Shown here piece by piece: positions 1 to 11,420 of a stretch of 64,000 nucleotides of DNA. The notes beneath the pieces are model-generated. The model saw only the letters and a program-made list of their open reading frames with translations, searched no databases and had not been told where the DNA came from. The translations under genes and the position numbers were made by a program. Origin of the DNA: Rhizophagus clarus (lineage: Eukaryota > Glomeromycota > Glomeromycetes > Glomerales > Glomeraceae); contig BLAL01000193.1 of the NCBI GenBank assembly GCA_015698045.1, positions 1,021,001 to 1,085,000 on the forward strand, written 5' to 3'. Numbering within the stretch: the first letter of the stretch is position 1; the number at the start of each line of letters is the position of its first letter.

Positions 1-2139
1 CCAGAATTAGCAGACTTTATCAACAACAAAGTTAAGGTGCCTGAGATGAGAGCTTGGGGTGGTTACCAAGGGTGTCAAAACAGTAATTCTCACTAAGTGA
101 CTACGGGGAGTATTAGGAGTTACCCAAACTTTGCAAAATAAAAATAAACACACCTTTATCTTTAATTCAGCAAAAGTATTTGGTTCTAATATTTCTTTGG
201 CTTCAGTTAGAAAGCGTTTATACCAAGTAATATTAAAGGTTTGCCACTTGACCGATGTTAATGGAGAATTAGTTAGTGAAGTTAGTGAAGCAATTATGGT
301 ATCTCGGTTAAGATTCAAAAATCTTTTGTAAGAACAATTTCTTGATTCACTTAAGTAAGAAACAAGAGCTAATAATTGTAATACAAATCAAAAAGTTGAT
401 TAGATGCTGAATGAAGTCTTGACAAGTATTTACACAATTTCTTACCTTCATAACCAATATAGTTTTTAGTTGTTATACTCATCATGAAAGAAAAAATTAT
501 AAAGTGTTTATGAAAAAAAAAGATAATAAAAGTTAATTGTTTATAAAATCATTTGTGCATAAAAAAAGTATAAAATAAAAGTAATAAAATAAAGTATAAG
601 TATTTGTGCAAAAGAGAAATTAAGGATCTTAAATACAAAAAAAAAGACTTAAACTGACATATCAATGCACAAAATTATATGCGACTGACTGACTATAAGA
701 ATGTCAGTATAATGTTAAACTAGATACTGTGAGTCAAAAAAAAAAATATTATTATTTTTATTTAATATAAATTTATACTGCTTTACATATCACATTTAAT
801 TGTATTAATAATTTACACATATCTGTCATTTATATTAATAATGTGTCAGTTAACTCATTAAATATTATTATCACATTAGGATCATAATTTATCACGCTTT
901 TCCTATTCTAAAACAATCTAACATTGATAATAATTTTGGATATTTTATATTAATAGTGTGCTAGTCTAATTAATACTGCTTTATATATGACAAATATTGA
1001 TTCACATTTAATTGTGTTGACTAATTATTAATAATTTATACATATCTATCATTTGTATTAATAATGCTATTATTACCACATTAGGATCATAATTTATCAC
1101 GTAAAATTTTGAAGACATTTATACTGTATAGTGTACACTGTATATACCAGATTATATATTGTTGTACAGATCGATCTCAAAAGGTAACACAAATTTTTAA
1201 GAGTAAGTGTCTGTTCGCACACGTAAATTACCAATTATTTTGCAATTTAGATCGGTATTAAATTAACAATAAATTGATTAGATAGTATAATAGGAAATTA
1301 AAATAATAAAAAGTCTTTCCTTATATCGTCTCGGGCGCTTCAATATTTCCTGCTGTTATTTAGTTTATTTAATTTATTTATTCCAAAATGACAATCACAG
1401 TGTATCTTAGATATTGTTTTATCCGAATTGTTCAAAGTGCCACGTTAAGTTTGTAGTCATAAGAGGAATCTGATTCCCCTGTCACAATAATAACAATAAT
1501 AACGAGTAATAACGTAAACGCACGAAAAAAATTTACCACTGGATGTACGAATTTTTTCAGGGCAAGAATTATGATAATTTCAGCTGGGTTCTAAATAATA
1601 ATGAATTATATATAAAAGAAAAAATCTACATGATTAACGTACGCAAACTCTTGAAATCTTGAAATTTTGAAATTTTATAATTAAAGAATGACTTTCTTAT
1701 TACAACAATATATTTAAATCTTTTTATAAATTCAAAAATACAATTTACGATTTGTTGATAAATTCCAAAAATACGTTTACAACTTATACATTTTTGCAAT
1801 TTATTTACGACTTCCTTAACATGTATCAACTATTTCGTTAACTTACCTTAACGATATAAAACCATATCGGGGCCAAATCTTGGTTATAAGATCCAGAGTT
1901 GGTCATGATATAGTTCGATTTTAAAAAATTTCTGCAATGTATCTGAAAATTACAAATATTATTCGTTCACAATAAATTATAAAGAAAGGTAATCTTCATC
2001 CCTACCATCCCAAAAAATAAGCTGACTAAAATATACATAATGTAACACCTTGTTCTTAAATAAATAAGACTATTTTTTAATATCATTGGTTTCTATCCAG
2101 TATATTCGAATTTGTGTAACACACTGGCTAATTTATCCG
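1..2139. other. AT-rich intergenic DNA, no recognised gene
   Basis: Positions 7-318 on the minus strand are open for 103 codons and are less AT-rich than the rest, so they may be the edge of a decayed coding sequence or transposon. I do not recognise the product, and the second half looks out of frame. The rest is AT-rich with stops in all frames. Positions 1535-1600 share a stretch (a cagggc...gttatgataattt-like core) with 12010-12085, so part of this is dispersed repeat. Confidence 0.5.
775..1101. repeat. imperfect direct duplication of ~125 bp
   Basis: Copy one (775-896) and copy two (973-1101) both start tactgcttta, share the order 'cacatttaattgt ... ataatttacacatatct ... attaataat', and end in ttaggatcataatttatcac. 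The spacer is about 76 bp. It is non-coding and its function is unknown. Confidence 0.7.
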
Positions 2140-2162
2140 CTGCAGTTAATGTTAAACTGCAG
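2140..2162. promoter_or_regulatory. 23-bp palindromic element upstream of kelch gene 1
   Basis: An interrupted palindrome with arms CTGCAGTT and AACTGCAG lies about 325 bp before the start codon. Almost the same 23 bp, with one base changed in the loop, lies at 6672-6694, about 304 bp before the second kelch gene. It is preceded in both places by a similar stretch (tatccgaatttgtgtaac-like). Conservation at equal distance in both copies suggests a regulatory site or a fossil of the duplication. I cannot name a binding protein. Confidence 0.5.
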
Positions 2163-2333
2163 GTTATATTACCTGAAATAAGTGTAAACACTGTAAATAA
2201 TCATGCATTAATTTCAAATATGCTTAATTGATTATCGTAAATAACAGATAATGAATTCTCTTAAGAAAATTGATTAAATTACAAGAGAAGTTTATGATGA
2301 TTCCTTAAAATCCTATGAAACTGATTTTATGTT

Positions 2334-2377
2334 GTGTTACACACAATTAAATAATATGATATGTCGTCAAATTGTTT
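2334..2377. promoter_or_regulatory. conserved proximal promoter motif of kelch gene 1
   Basis: The motif gtgttaca...caatt followed by gatatgtcgtcaaattgttt lies about 110 bp before the ATG. It is repeated almost unchanged at 6882-6916, about 80 bp before the second kelch gene. A weaker form (tatgtcgatcaaatta) occurs in the repeats upstream of the third kelch gene. A shared proximal element in three paralogues is the best candidate here for a core promoter or activator site. Confidence 0.5.
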
Positions 2378-2486
2378 TTTTGCATTAAAGAATTATAAAA
2401 ATGGAATTTCAACTTGACCATTTTCGTCCATATAAGTAATTTTCAATTTTTATAATATATGTTTAGAGAATCTAGAAAAAAAAACA

Positions 2487-4041
2487 ATGAACTTTATTAA
2501 CTATTCATATACTAAAAATATTCTGAATATTTTTTATATGTTAGTATTAGGAATTTTTGTTATCAAAATTGATTCATTTACCGGAGAGCGTGTTGGTCAT
2601 TCTTCTGTGCTTATAGGTTCCAAATTATATTTTTTTGGAGGAATCAAAATTAATTCATTTTGTTCGGATGAAATATTTTATCTTGACGTCTCTAAAACAT
2701 TTAGTGTTGATTCACCACTATGGGTGGACCTTACAATACATGCAAAAATGCCATTCGGAGGTGCAATGAATACAGTGTCATTAGTAACTATCAATGATGA
2801 ACCTATTGTTTATCTCTTTGGTGGAATAATGAGAGATCCAATTACATATAAAGATCTATTTGTTTCAAATGTTCATACATTTAATCCAAAAACATTAGAA
2901 TGGAAGATTCCATCCATCAAAGGAAAAGAACCTGAAAGAAGAAGAAATATACGTGGTGCTAGTGATGATAATGGAAGAATTTATATCTTTAGTGGAGCTC
3001 AGGATGCGTATTTAAATGCAAACCTTTTAGTTCATTTTTTTGATGAAATGTTAATTTTGGATACGTTTAATTCAACGTGGTCATACTCTACTGCATCTAA
3101 CATGCCTATTAGACGTGCTGGTTATAGTGCGACTATACTAAAAAATGGTGTTATTGTATATATTGGAGGATCGTTAGCTGAACAACAAATAATAATTAAT
3201 ATCAATCAAATTGAGCTTTATGATACAAAACTCAATACCTGGTCCACAATGGTACGATATAACGAATTAACTTTTAAATTTTTAAATTATTAACTTTAAT
3301 TTCAATATATATGTTTAGATTTCAAAGAATACTAGTTTAATAGATTCTCGATTTTTTCATTCAGCAGTATTAGGTAAAATAATTTAAAACTGAACTACCT
3401 TGGAAGACAGTATATTAGGAATATTCTAATATTTTATCTTTTTTTTTGCAAGATCCTGATGAAAATATTATAGTTTATGGTGGAAGAAAATCAAAAGTCG
3501 GTTTCGCAAAAGTAGAACCTCCTTTAATTGTATTGAACACTCGGAAAACCCCTTTTGAGTGGACTGCTCCATTAGTATCCACAAATGTTGATTATGTTTT
3601 ATCAACAAGTGGACATACGGCCGATTTAGTCGGGAACTATATGATCGTAGCATTTGGTAAACAAATTCTTTATATGATGTTGTTTTTTGACTTTATATTA
3701 AATAATAACCATAACTTTAAATAATTTTAGGAAATATTACCGAATTACACTCACATGATAAAATGTATAATTCAAGAATGTATATAATGGATATAAGAAA
3801 TTATACATGGGTTGATACATTTGAAGTAACGGAAGTAACGGAAAACACAAAAAATACGACAGAATCAACACCGATATCTCAAAAAATAAGAATTGTAATT
3901 GGAATCATTGCTGGAGTCATTTGTATAATAACTATTTTAGGTATTGTTGGATTTTTAGATTATAAAAAGCGAGATTATACTAAAAAGCGAGAAAATGAAG
4001 AAAGTATAATCAGAAATCTTAAGCACGTGCCAAATGAATAG
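2487..4041 (+). CDS. kelch-repeat single-pass membrane protein, copy 1
   Basis: Proposed exons are 2487-3251, 3319-3373, 3453-3656 and 3731-4041, joined by GT-AG introns. They give 444 residues. Exon phases and the lengths of exons 2 and 3 (55 and 204 nt) are identical in all three paralogues of this window, which supports the model. An N-terminal hydrophobic stretch (residues about 11-28) looks like a signal peptide. Kelch-type strands follow (VGHSSVLIGSKLYFFGG, VYLFGG, RAGYSATILKNGVIVYIGG, ENIIVYGG, SGHTADLVGNYMIVAFG), consistent with a beta-propeller. A transmembrane helix (IVIGIIAGVICIITILGIVG) precedes a short basic tail (KKR). The likely topology is propeller outside and tail in the cytoplasm. 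Ligand and function are unknown. The start is the ATG shared by all copies, just after an A-rich tract. Confidence 0.9.
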
Positions 4042-4912
4042 TGATATATTAATAATAAGTTTAAACCATTATGTTAATTTTATTACTATATACAGTATAT
4101 TAAAATACAATCAGAATAATTAGTAGAATTTTAAGTTAATTTTGATTTACAAGAGTTTTTAGCTTGGATGAACATTTAATGATTTCTTCATTTATATTTA
4201 TTTTAAGCTTTATAAGATATAGACAGGTTTAATTTAGTGAATTATGCTTTTTATTAATATGAACCTTTAATTATGAAATATGAAATCTTCAAATAGATTA
4301 TTGTTGATAATTATATACAATAAATATAAGTTGCAGTGAATTTAAGAATTTAACATTAAATTATAATGGCTTTTGATAAAATTTCTACCAATTTTTAATT
4401 TTATTTTAAGGTATTAAGAAATTATTTTTGTAAAGTAATTTATCATTAATAATAATTGTTTCCAAGCAATTTAAACTTTGTAATCAAAAAAGTTAATCCA
4501 TTTGAATAATTTTTTAAATAATAATCTTAGAAAAATTTTCATTATGATTCTGAATAATAACTGGATTATTTTCTAGACAGTTGAAATTTTCCGGACTTTA
4601 TGGGGATTAATCAAGTATATTTTGATTTAATCAGCTTATTATCAAGTTAATGATTTGTAATAAAATTAATTAGTTGACTTTATTTTATTTATAGATTCTT
4701 ATTGGATATTATTTTAATTCTCATAATAAAATTTTTAAAGTAACTTACAATTAAACTGAATGTTATAAGGAGTAAATCTAGCAATCAGAACACACTCTTC
4801 TGATAATAGCACTCTCACAACAAAATGATTGCAGGTCATGTTCTAATGCAATTCCCCGTATAAGATATGTAATAATATGTGTGTGCCTCAAACATTACTC
4901 AATTCGATTAGA
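4042..4912. other. 3' flank of kelch gene 1, no gene
   Basis: AT-rich sequence without a credible reading frame. Positions about 4130-4640 match the 3' flank of the second kelch gene (about 8650-9250), marking the end of the duplicated segment. Confidence 0.6.
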
Positions 4913-4920
4913 CTTCCGGT

Positions 4921-5146
4921 TAGGGATTGGAATCGAAAATCGAATCTTTTCAGTATTTTTTTTTTATAGATGATCAGCTTGACTTCAAATCAGTTTCTAA
5001 TTATAGCAAAACAATCAGTACTTGGCCTGTATTGGAAATCACTTTGGAATCAGGTCGGCTAATATGTGAAAAATTTTTCAGAATCGATTCTCGAGAATCG
5101 ATTTTACTATGTTTTATCGATTTTCGATTAATCGATTCCAATCCCA
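4921..5146. mobile_element. 226-bp hAT-type MITE with 8-bp target duplication
   Basis: The left end is TAGGGATTGGAATCG and the right end is CGATTCCAATCCCA. They are inverted copies apart from one base near the tip. The flanks 4913-4920 and 5147-5154 are both CTTCCGGT, a perfect 8-bp target-site duplication as made by hAT transposases. The inside is rich in GAATCGATT-type motifs, including the palindrome CGATTCTCGAGAATCG near 5088-5103. There is no transposase gene, so it is non-autonomous. Confidence 0.88.
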
Positions 5147-5428
5147 CTTCCGGTAATCCTATTAGGATCTTTAGTATAGCACGGGCTTCTCTGATATGCT
5201 CTTTAACAAGACTTCTAGGAGTTTATTTAATAATACATTTGTAGCCAGTCTTAAGTGGTTTGTTAATACTGTATCTACCAGTTTATTTGTAAACTTTTTA
5301 CATGCAAATTGAATTCATCTATAATTTTTAATAAATGGCACATATAGATATTTTTTAATTGCAAGAAAAAATTAAAAGCCGTGATGAGACAATAACTTTA
5401 TTGGAGAAGTAGTTTCTGGATAATGATA

Positions 5429-5700
5429 ATCATGCCATAATTTCAAATACCGTATATGCTTAATTGATTGTCGCAAATAATGAATTCACGTATTTAAGAA
5501 AATTCTGGAAATTACAAAATTAATATATCCTTAAAATAATATTAACAAATTACACTCACATGATAAATGCATAACTCAGGAATGTATATAATGGATATTA
5601 TAAGAAATAATTACTATACATAGGTTGATACATTTGAAGTAACGGAAAATACAAAATCAACAAATCAACTTCAATATCACAAAAAATGAAAACCGAAAAT
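5429..5700 (+). pseudogene. deletion-derived kelch gene relic (promoter joined to last exon)
   Basis: Positions about 5429-5535 match the distal promoter of kelch gene 1 (about 2200-2300; shared words include atgcttaattgatt and taatgaattc). The sequence then jumps directly to the start of exon 4: 5541-5700 matches 3733-3890 (ttacactcacatgataaa, gaatgtatataatggatat, gttgatacatttgaagtaac). The proximal promoter and exons 1-3 are missing. Small indels break the frame of the remaining exon and the membrane helix is absent. It looks like a third tandem copy that lost its middle by internal deletion. Confidence 0.8.
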
Positions 5701-6671
5701 CTTTTAATGTAAATAAATGAAAACGTAATAAATAAGATATATATAAATTTTTTATTAATTATTATGGATCTTAAGAATTTTTAGTTCTTGCCATTATCGA
5801 AACTATTATGGTTAATTAATCTTAATATGCTTTAAAATTATTTTTTAATAAATTACTAACATCCTATTGATGTTGAGCCACTTATTTTCAATTTAATTTT
5901 TAGTCTATATAAGAATTCTTCTGACCTTAATAATCGTTTCATATATTTATTCCGATTATTGTATCCAAAAAAATAAATTTATAGATATAAATTTTTAATA
6001 TTGACGGTTTAATTAATTTGTGCTACATCATTGTTATAAAAGCTTCGAACCGTTTACACTAATGGAATTAAAAAAAAAATTTTTAGTAAAATATGCAGAA
6101 ATTTATAAAATAAAGCGTTCATCCTAAATTATCGTAATCATTGTTTTTATTTCAGAAATGAAATCATATCAGATATAGAAAGAGTATTTTTAAAATAAAT
6201 TTTTTTGTTTGAAAAATAAGAACTCAATTTACTTTAGAACATAAATAACAATATAAAACATCATGGATATTATTCGACAATGTTGACAATTATTACTTGC
6301 ACACAATTTTGCAGACCTTGTCTTTCGTCAATAAAAACAACAATTCTAAATTAAAATGTAATAGATAATATTGAGTGCGTTATTATTTGACAATTTTTTT
6401 AACAAATTCATATATAATATGTTCAATCAGTTTTATGTCAATTTAATTCTCGAGGTCGCAGTAGAGGTTTTTCTTAATTTCATATATCCATCATAATTAG
6501 AAAGACTTATCATTCTTACCGATCCGAAAAAAAAACACTGCACATATATAGAGGTGAAATGTATCAACGATTATTTGTTTCTATCCGAACATATCCAATA
6601 TATCGTATATCCGAATTTGTGTAACTATTGACATCCTGGGTATTTCTTTTTTTTAATTTATCCGGATGATT
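5701..6671. other. AT-rich spacer before kelch gene 2
   Basis: No credible coding sequence. From about 6490 it matches the upstream region of kelch gene 1 (a cttaccgatccgaaaaaa-like stretch, then ttgtttctatcc and tatccgaatttgtgtaac). Confidence 0.6.
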
Positions 6672-6694
6672 CTGCAGTTAATGTCAAACTGCAG
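6672..6694. promoter_or_regulatory. 23-bp palindromic element upstream of kelch gene 2
   Basis: Same element as at 2140-2162: arms CTGCAGTT and AACTGCAG around a short loop, about 304 bp before the start codon. Confidence 0.5.
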
Positions 6695-6881
6695 GCATAT
6701 TACTTGATTATTTTGTGTCTACCCACTAAACCTTATTATATTCCCTTATGTATATATATTATTCATATTTCAAATAAATCTCTGTTTGGATGGTCACTGA
6801 ATTCATGTACTTCTAAGAAACTTGGTGAAATTAGAGCCACAATATGTCGGAGATCAACGACATGCTTTATTTGTGTTACTT

Positions 6882-6916
6882 GTGTTACATACAATTGATA
6901 TGTCGTCAAATTGTTT
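6882..6916. promoter_or_regulatory. conserved proximal promoter motif of kelch gene 2
   Basis: Counterpart of 2334-2377: gtgttacatacaatt followed by gatatgtcgtcaaattgttt, 82 bp before the conserved ATG at 6998. Confidence 0.5.
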
Positions 6917-6997
6917 ATGATTACTAAAATTTAAAATTTCGGACCGACATAAATATTTTCGTAATTCTCGTTTTTATAACTTATGCCTGGGAGGAAA

Positions 6998-8570
6998 ATG
7001 AACTTTATTAATTATTTATATATTAAAAAAACTTTGCATATTTTTCTTTTTTTAGTATTAGGAATTTTTGTTATCAAGATCGATTCGTTTACTGGAGAAC
7101 GCGCTGGTCATTCTTCTGTTCTTATAGGTTCTAAATTATATTTTTTTGGTGGATTCAAAATTAATACATTTCTTTCTGATGAAGTATTTTATCTTGACGT
7201 CTCTAAACCATTTAATATTGAATCACCACCATGGGTAGACCTTACAATACATTCTAAAATGCCATTTGGAAGTGCGATGACTACAATGTCATTAGTTTAT
7301 ATTAATAATGAACCTATTGCTTGCCTTTTTGGTGGATTAATGGACGATTCATATACAGATATAAATATGTATTATAAAAATGTTCATACGTTTAATCCAA
7401 GGACATTAGAATGGAATGTTCCATCCATTAAAGGAAAAGAACCTTTGAAAAGAAGAAATATACGTGGTGCTAGTGATGATACCGGAAAAATTTATATTTT
7501 TAGCGGGTTTCGTAACTCTGATTTTTACTTTTATGACGAAATGGTAATTTTGGATACAGTTAATTCAATGTGGTCTTATGGTTCTACACTAAACATGCCT
7601 ATCAGACGTGCTGGTTATAGTGCAACTATGTTAAAAAATGGTGTTATTGTATATATTGGAGGATCAATGGATCAACAACAAATAACAGTTGATATCAACC
7701 ACATTGAACTTTATGACACAAAACGTGATACTTGGTCATCAATGGTACGAGCGAGCATAATTTAGAATTTTTATGGTTATGTGATATACTGTATATGTAT
7801 TTTTTTTTAACTATAAATTAAATTTTAATATATTATTTTCCTTAGATTGCAACGAATACTAGTTTCATGGAATCTCGTTTTTTTCATTCAGCTGTATTAG
7901 GTGAAATATTTACAATATATTATTAGGATTTTTTTCATCTTTTTAATTACTTCGTTTTTTTAAGATCCCGATGAAAATATTATAGTTTATGGTGGAAGAA
8001 AGTCAAAAGTTGGATTCGGAAAAGTAGAACCGGCAGTAATTGTTTTAAATACTCGTAAAACTCCTTTTGAGTGGACTGCTCCAATAATATCCACAAATGT
8101 TGGTCACGTTCAAGCAACAAGTGGACATACGGCCAATTTAGTTGGAAATTATATGGTTGTAGCATTTGGTAAGCAAATTTTTATTATAATATTATTATTT
8201 TGTCACATTTTATTATTATTTATTAAGTAATTAATTTAAACTAAATATAGGGAACATCACCGAATTACTCTCACGTAGTAGAATGTATAGTTCAAGAATG
8301 TATATGATGGACATAAGAAATTATACATGGGTTGAAAATTTTGAAGCAATAGAAGATACAAAAAATAAAACAGAAGAAACACCAATACCAACATCTGTAA
8401 ACTTACCAGGAAACATACAAAAAATAAAAATCGTGATTGGTGTAATTTCTGGGGTTATAGTTTTAGTAATTTTAAGTATTTTTGGATTCTTAGGTTATAA
8501 AAAACGTGAAAATGAAGAAAGTATTAGGGTTAAAAATCTTAGTCATGTGTCAAACGAAGGAGTTATATAA
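6998..8570 (+). CDS. kelch-repeat single-pass membrane protein, copy 2
   Basis: Proposed exons are 6998-7744, 7846-7900, 7965-8168 and 8251-8570, giving 441 residues. An in-frame ATG lies five codons upstream at 6983. I prefer 6998 because MNFINY is the start shared with the other two copies. Architecture: hydrophobic signal-like N-terminus, kelch strands (AGHSSVLIGSKLYFFGG, IYIFSG, RAGYSATMLKNGVIVYIGG, ENIIVYGG), one C-terminal membrane helix (IVIGVISGVIVLVILSIFG) and a tail beginning GYKKRENEE. Exon sizes 55 and 204 and all intron phases match copies 1 and 3. The stalk between propeller and membrane (Thr/Pro/Asn-rich) differs most between copies. Ligand unknown. Confidence 0.9.
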
Positions 8571-9937
8571 AAATATCAGTCATAAGTTTAAAATATTAAG
8601 CCAATTTTTATTATATTTTATCTGATATATTTTTAATTATTATATCAAAAGTCAAACCTTAAAAGTATAATAAGAAATAATTATTTTGTAATATACGATT
8701 TTTTTACTTGAATTACACATAATATTTTTAAGATGAGTATTTATTGACAATAAGATTTTTTTTTCATTTATATGCTATAACGATAATATTCACTTTCAAA
8801 TTAAAGTTTTTAAGATATGGACAGATTTTGATATAGCGAATTATGCTTCTTGTTAATATGAAATTCTATTAACATTTAATTATATATGGATCATGAAATT
8901 TTCAAATCGATTATTTTGGATAGTGATATACAATAAATATATGTTCCAGTGAATTTGAGAATTTAATATTAAATGATAATATTGTAGTTTTTAATGAATT
9001 ATTCTACAATTTTTAATTCGATTTTAAAGTAATAAGAAATTATTTTTACAAAGTAATTTTATCTTTATTAATACAGTATGTTGTTGCCAAGCAAGCAATT
9101 TAAACTCTGTAATCTACTAATATTAATCCATTTGAATAGCTTTTAATATTAATCTTAGAAAACTTTTTAATAACAACTGGACATTTTCTAGAAAGCTGAC
9201 GTTTTCCGGATATTTTTAATGACAATTCTTTTTTATGGTGATTAATCAAGTATATTTTGATTATATCAGCATAGTAGAAGATGTAGTAACTTGTACACTA
9301 CTTGTACGATGCGTTTTGTATACGGAAATACTGAAAAATGTATCATGTAAGATACAGAATTATGAAATTTTCCGTATCTCTAAACGTATCTGGACGTATC
9401 AAGACGTATCTCTCAGTATACAAAAATGTTAAGCAACTTTATATTTCATACTATCAATTATTAGCTTTGTTACAGTATCTGTTGACTTAACTGAACTAAA
9501 AAATCTACAAACTCAGCGTTTAAAGACTTTATGCAGTGAACTTTTTACTTTGAAAAAGAAAACTTCCATAAAACTTATTAGTCCAGACGTCCAGTGTCTT
9601 AATTGTCCATAAGTGAAAAACTTATCATGATATACTGAAATATATACCAAGTATTAGCTTAAATCTTAGGAATAAAAAAATTTGGTACTGTAAGATTGGT
9701 TCTAATGCAATTAATCTTTGGCGATTTATCATTCAGGAAAAGATCCAAGACTCAAAAAAAGAAAATAGTTGAAGGTAAAGTACATTGGATTAATTTATGG
9801 GTCAGGAAGGAGTACAATATCTAAGGTAAGTTTAATTAAATAATTTATAATTTTGTATAAAATTATAAATTATTGTTATTGTTTTTTATTGGCTTTATAA
9901 TTTGAGTTTACACAGGTAGACTTTTATTATTTATAAA
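8571..9937. other. 3' flank of kelch gene 2 and spacer
   Basis: Positions to about 9250 match the 3' flank of kelch gene 1. At 9313-9430 a weak inverted repeat (gttttgtatac ... gtatacaaaaatg, with several cgtatct words inside) may be a very short degraded MITE. No gene is supported. Confidence 0.5.
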
Positions 9938-11420
9938 CTAAATTTGAAGTAATATCGAATAACTTAAATTCGAGTTTTGATGCTCGAGAAGTTGAGAACA
10001 ATTACTTATTTCCAAATTAATTAATCCAGTTGATGAAGAATCGAACGTGGTTAAAGCTGAACATCCAATTAGAGATAATCTTTCAAGTTTTGGAAGAGTT
10101 GACAAGTCAAATATGTTTTTAAATTCAGAACAATTATTCATTTTCAAACTATCTAAACTAGTTAACCCTATTGATAAACAATTTTCCGTGATTAGTTTCG
10201 GACATTTAATCAAAGATAAACTTTTAAGTTTAGTAGTATGTTCAGACAAGTAAACCTTATTAAGTTGAGAACAATTGATTATTATTAAACTAGTTAACTT
10301 GAGATTCTTCAACCTAAATTTTTAAAGCCATTTATTCTTACGCGTAAAATTTTCAGTATAACTGGCAATCTTTCAATGTAAATCATCCCATTTTTCTAAT
10401 TTATAGTTGATTTCTTGACATCCAGGTGGTTTAGTAATATAATCCTTGCATCACTGTCAACAACTTTATTAAGGATTATCCACATAAATAATGCCACTAC
10501 ATGAATTAACTATTTTAGCAATAATTTCGTTTTCTTCAAATGCACATTTGTTATCCTTTTCACATTCATTTTATCTCAAAATTATTTCTCACAATAGTTA
10601 CATATTTAAGAATACCAGTTTCAGCAATAATTCTTTTATATACCTCAAACTTTGTTTTTTCTTCTGACATAAAACTTTTGTCAACTACAAATAAAACTGG
10701 GCTTATCCCTTCTGGAATCAAATTTATTAATTAATCGTAAAAGGTTTTCTTTTAATTGATCCAATTCCAGTTTCAATCACATAATATCTCGTTCCATTCC
10801 ATTCGAAATCTATTTTCTGTAAATTTTTAATCTCATTAATTATATATCTATTTTCCCTAAATTCATCATCAGTATTACATAATACATTGGATAACGTGGT
10901 TTTACCACTTAAAGCACGGCCAACTATTAGTAAATTCCTAATTTTCACAGATACTTGGTATTTCAAACTTAAATCGCTTGCAGACTCTATATTATTTAAT
11001 CCGATAACATCTGCTGAACCTATTGATAAATCCTTATTTATATCTCAACTATTTATAACTGAGCTATTTGTATCTATAATTTTTTCACTCGATTTTTGGA
11101 ATTGTTATATATTTTTCTGAGATACCTCCTCCTTTATTAACCTTAATGAAGTTGTATCATTTATTTCAGGAGAGATTAAAGCTCTGAGAGTTGAAAAGAC
11201 ATCCTGTATATTGGACGTTCATCTGGTTCATATTTTTAACATTCTAATTGAATCAAGTAAGATTTCAATTTAACGTTAATAAAAACAATAATTAAATAAT
11301 GGAATTCTTTATTACCTGTATATAATTTACTATATTCATCAGGAGTTCCGTCAATAATTTTTTCTCTTTTTACATTTATTATTAAAAGGATTAAACTTGC
11401 GTCATAAATATTATCATACG
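9938..11420 (-). pseudogene. decayed kinase / AIG1-like GTPase / LRR fusion gene
   Basis: Read on the minus strand from 11420 to 9938. First comes the end of a protein kinase domain: KREKIIDGTPDEYSKLYT at about 11390-11330, an intron-like gap starting GTAATA and ending at an AG near 11244, then YEPDERP. After a linker come a P-loop GRALSGKTT (about 10920-10890) and GTPase core pieces ISPVLFVVD and GILKYVTIVR (about 10700-10590). LRRs (MKNLKLTSLIIINC onwards, 10312-9938) end the copy. Stops and frameshifts break it: the kinase Cys-Trp site reads Cys-stop, a base is missing after YEPDERP, and the frame shifts after KPFTIN. The GTPase and LRR parts resemble the intact gene at 42608-45286, but in the opposite domain order. 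It is probably not translated as a whole. Confidence 0.82.

Larger units (their letters stand above)
2000..9260 (+). repeat. tandem segmental duplication carrying kelch genes 1 and 2
   Basis: About 2.7 kb at 2000-4640 (promoter, four exons, 3' flank) corresponds to 6490-9250. The shared 3' flank includes atacaataaatat followed by gttccagtgaattt-like sequence and aattttaatttattttaaggtattaagaaattattttt-like sequence in both copies. Between the copies lie a hAT-type MITE (4921-5146) and a deleted third copy (5429-5700). Divergence is clear but moderate, so the duplication is not recent. Confidence 0.75.

Noticed and set aside
7..331. Overlapping frames on both strands at the window start
   Set aside because: Composition hints at old coding sequence, but no family, start or intron could be supported.
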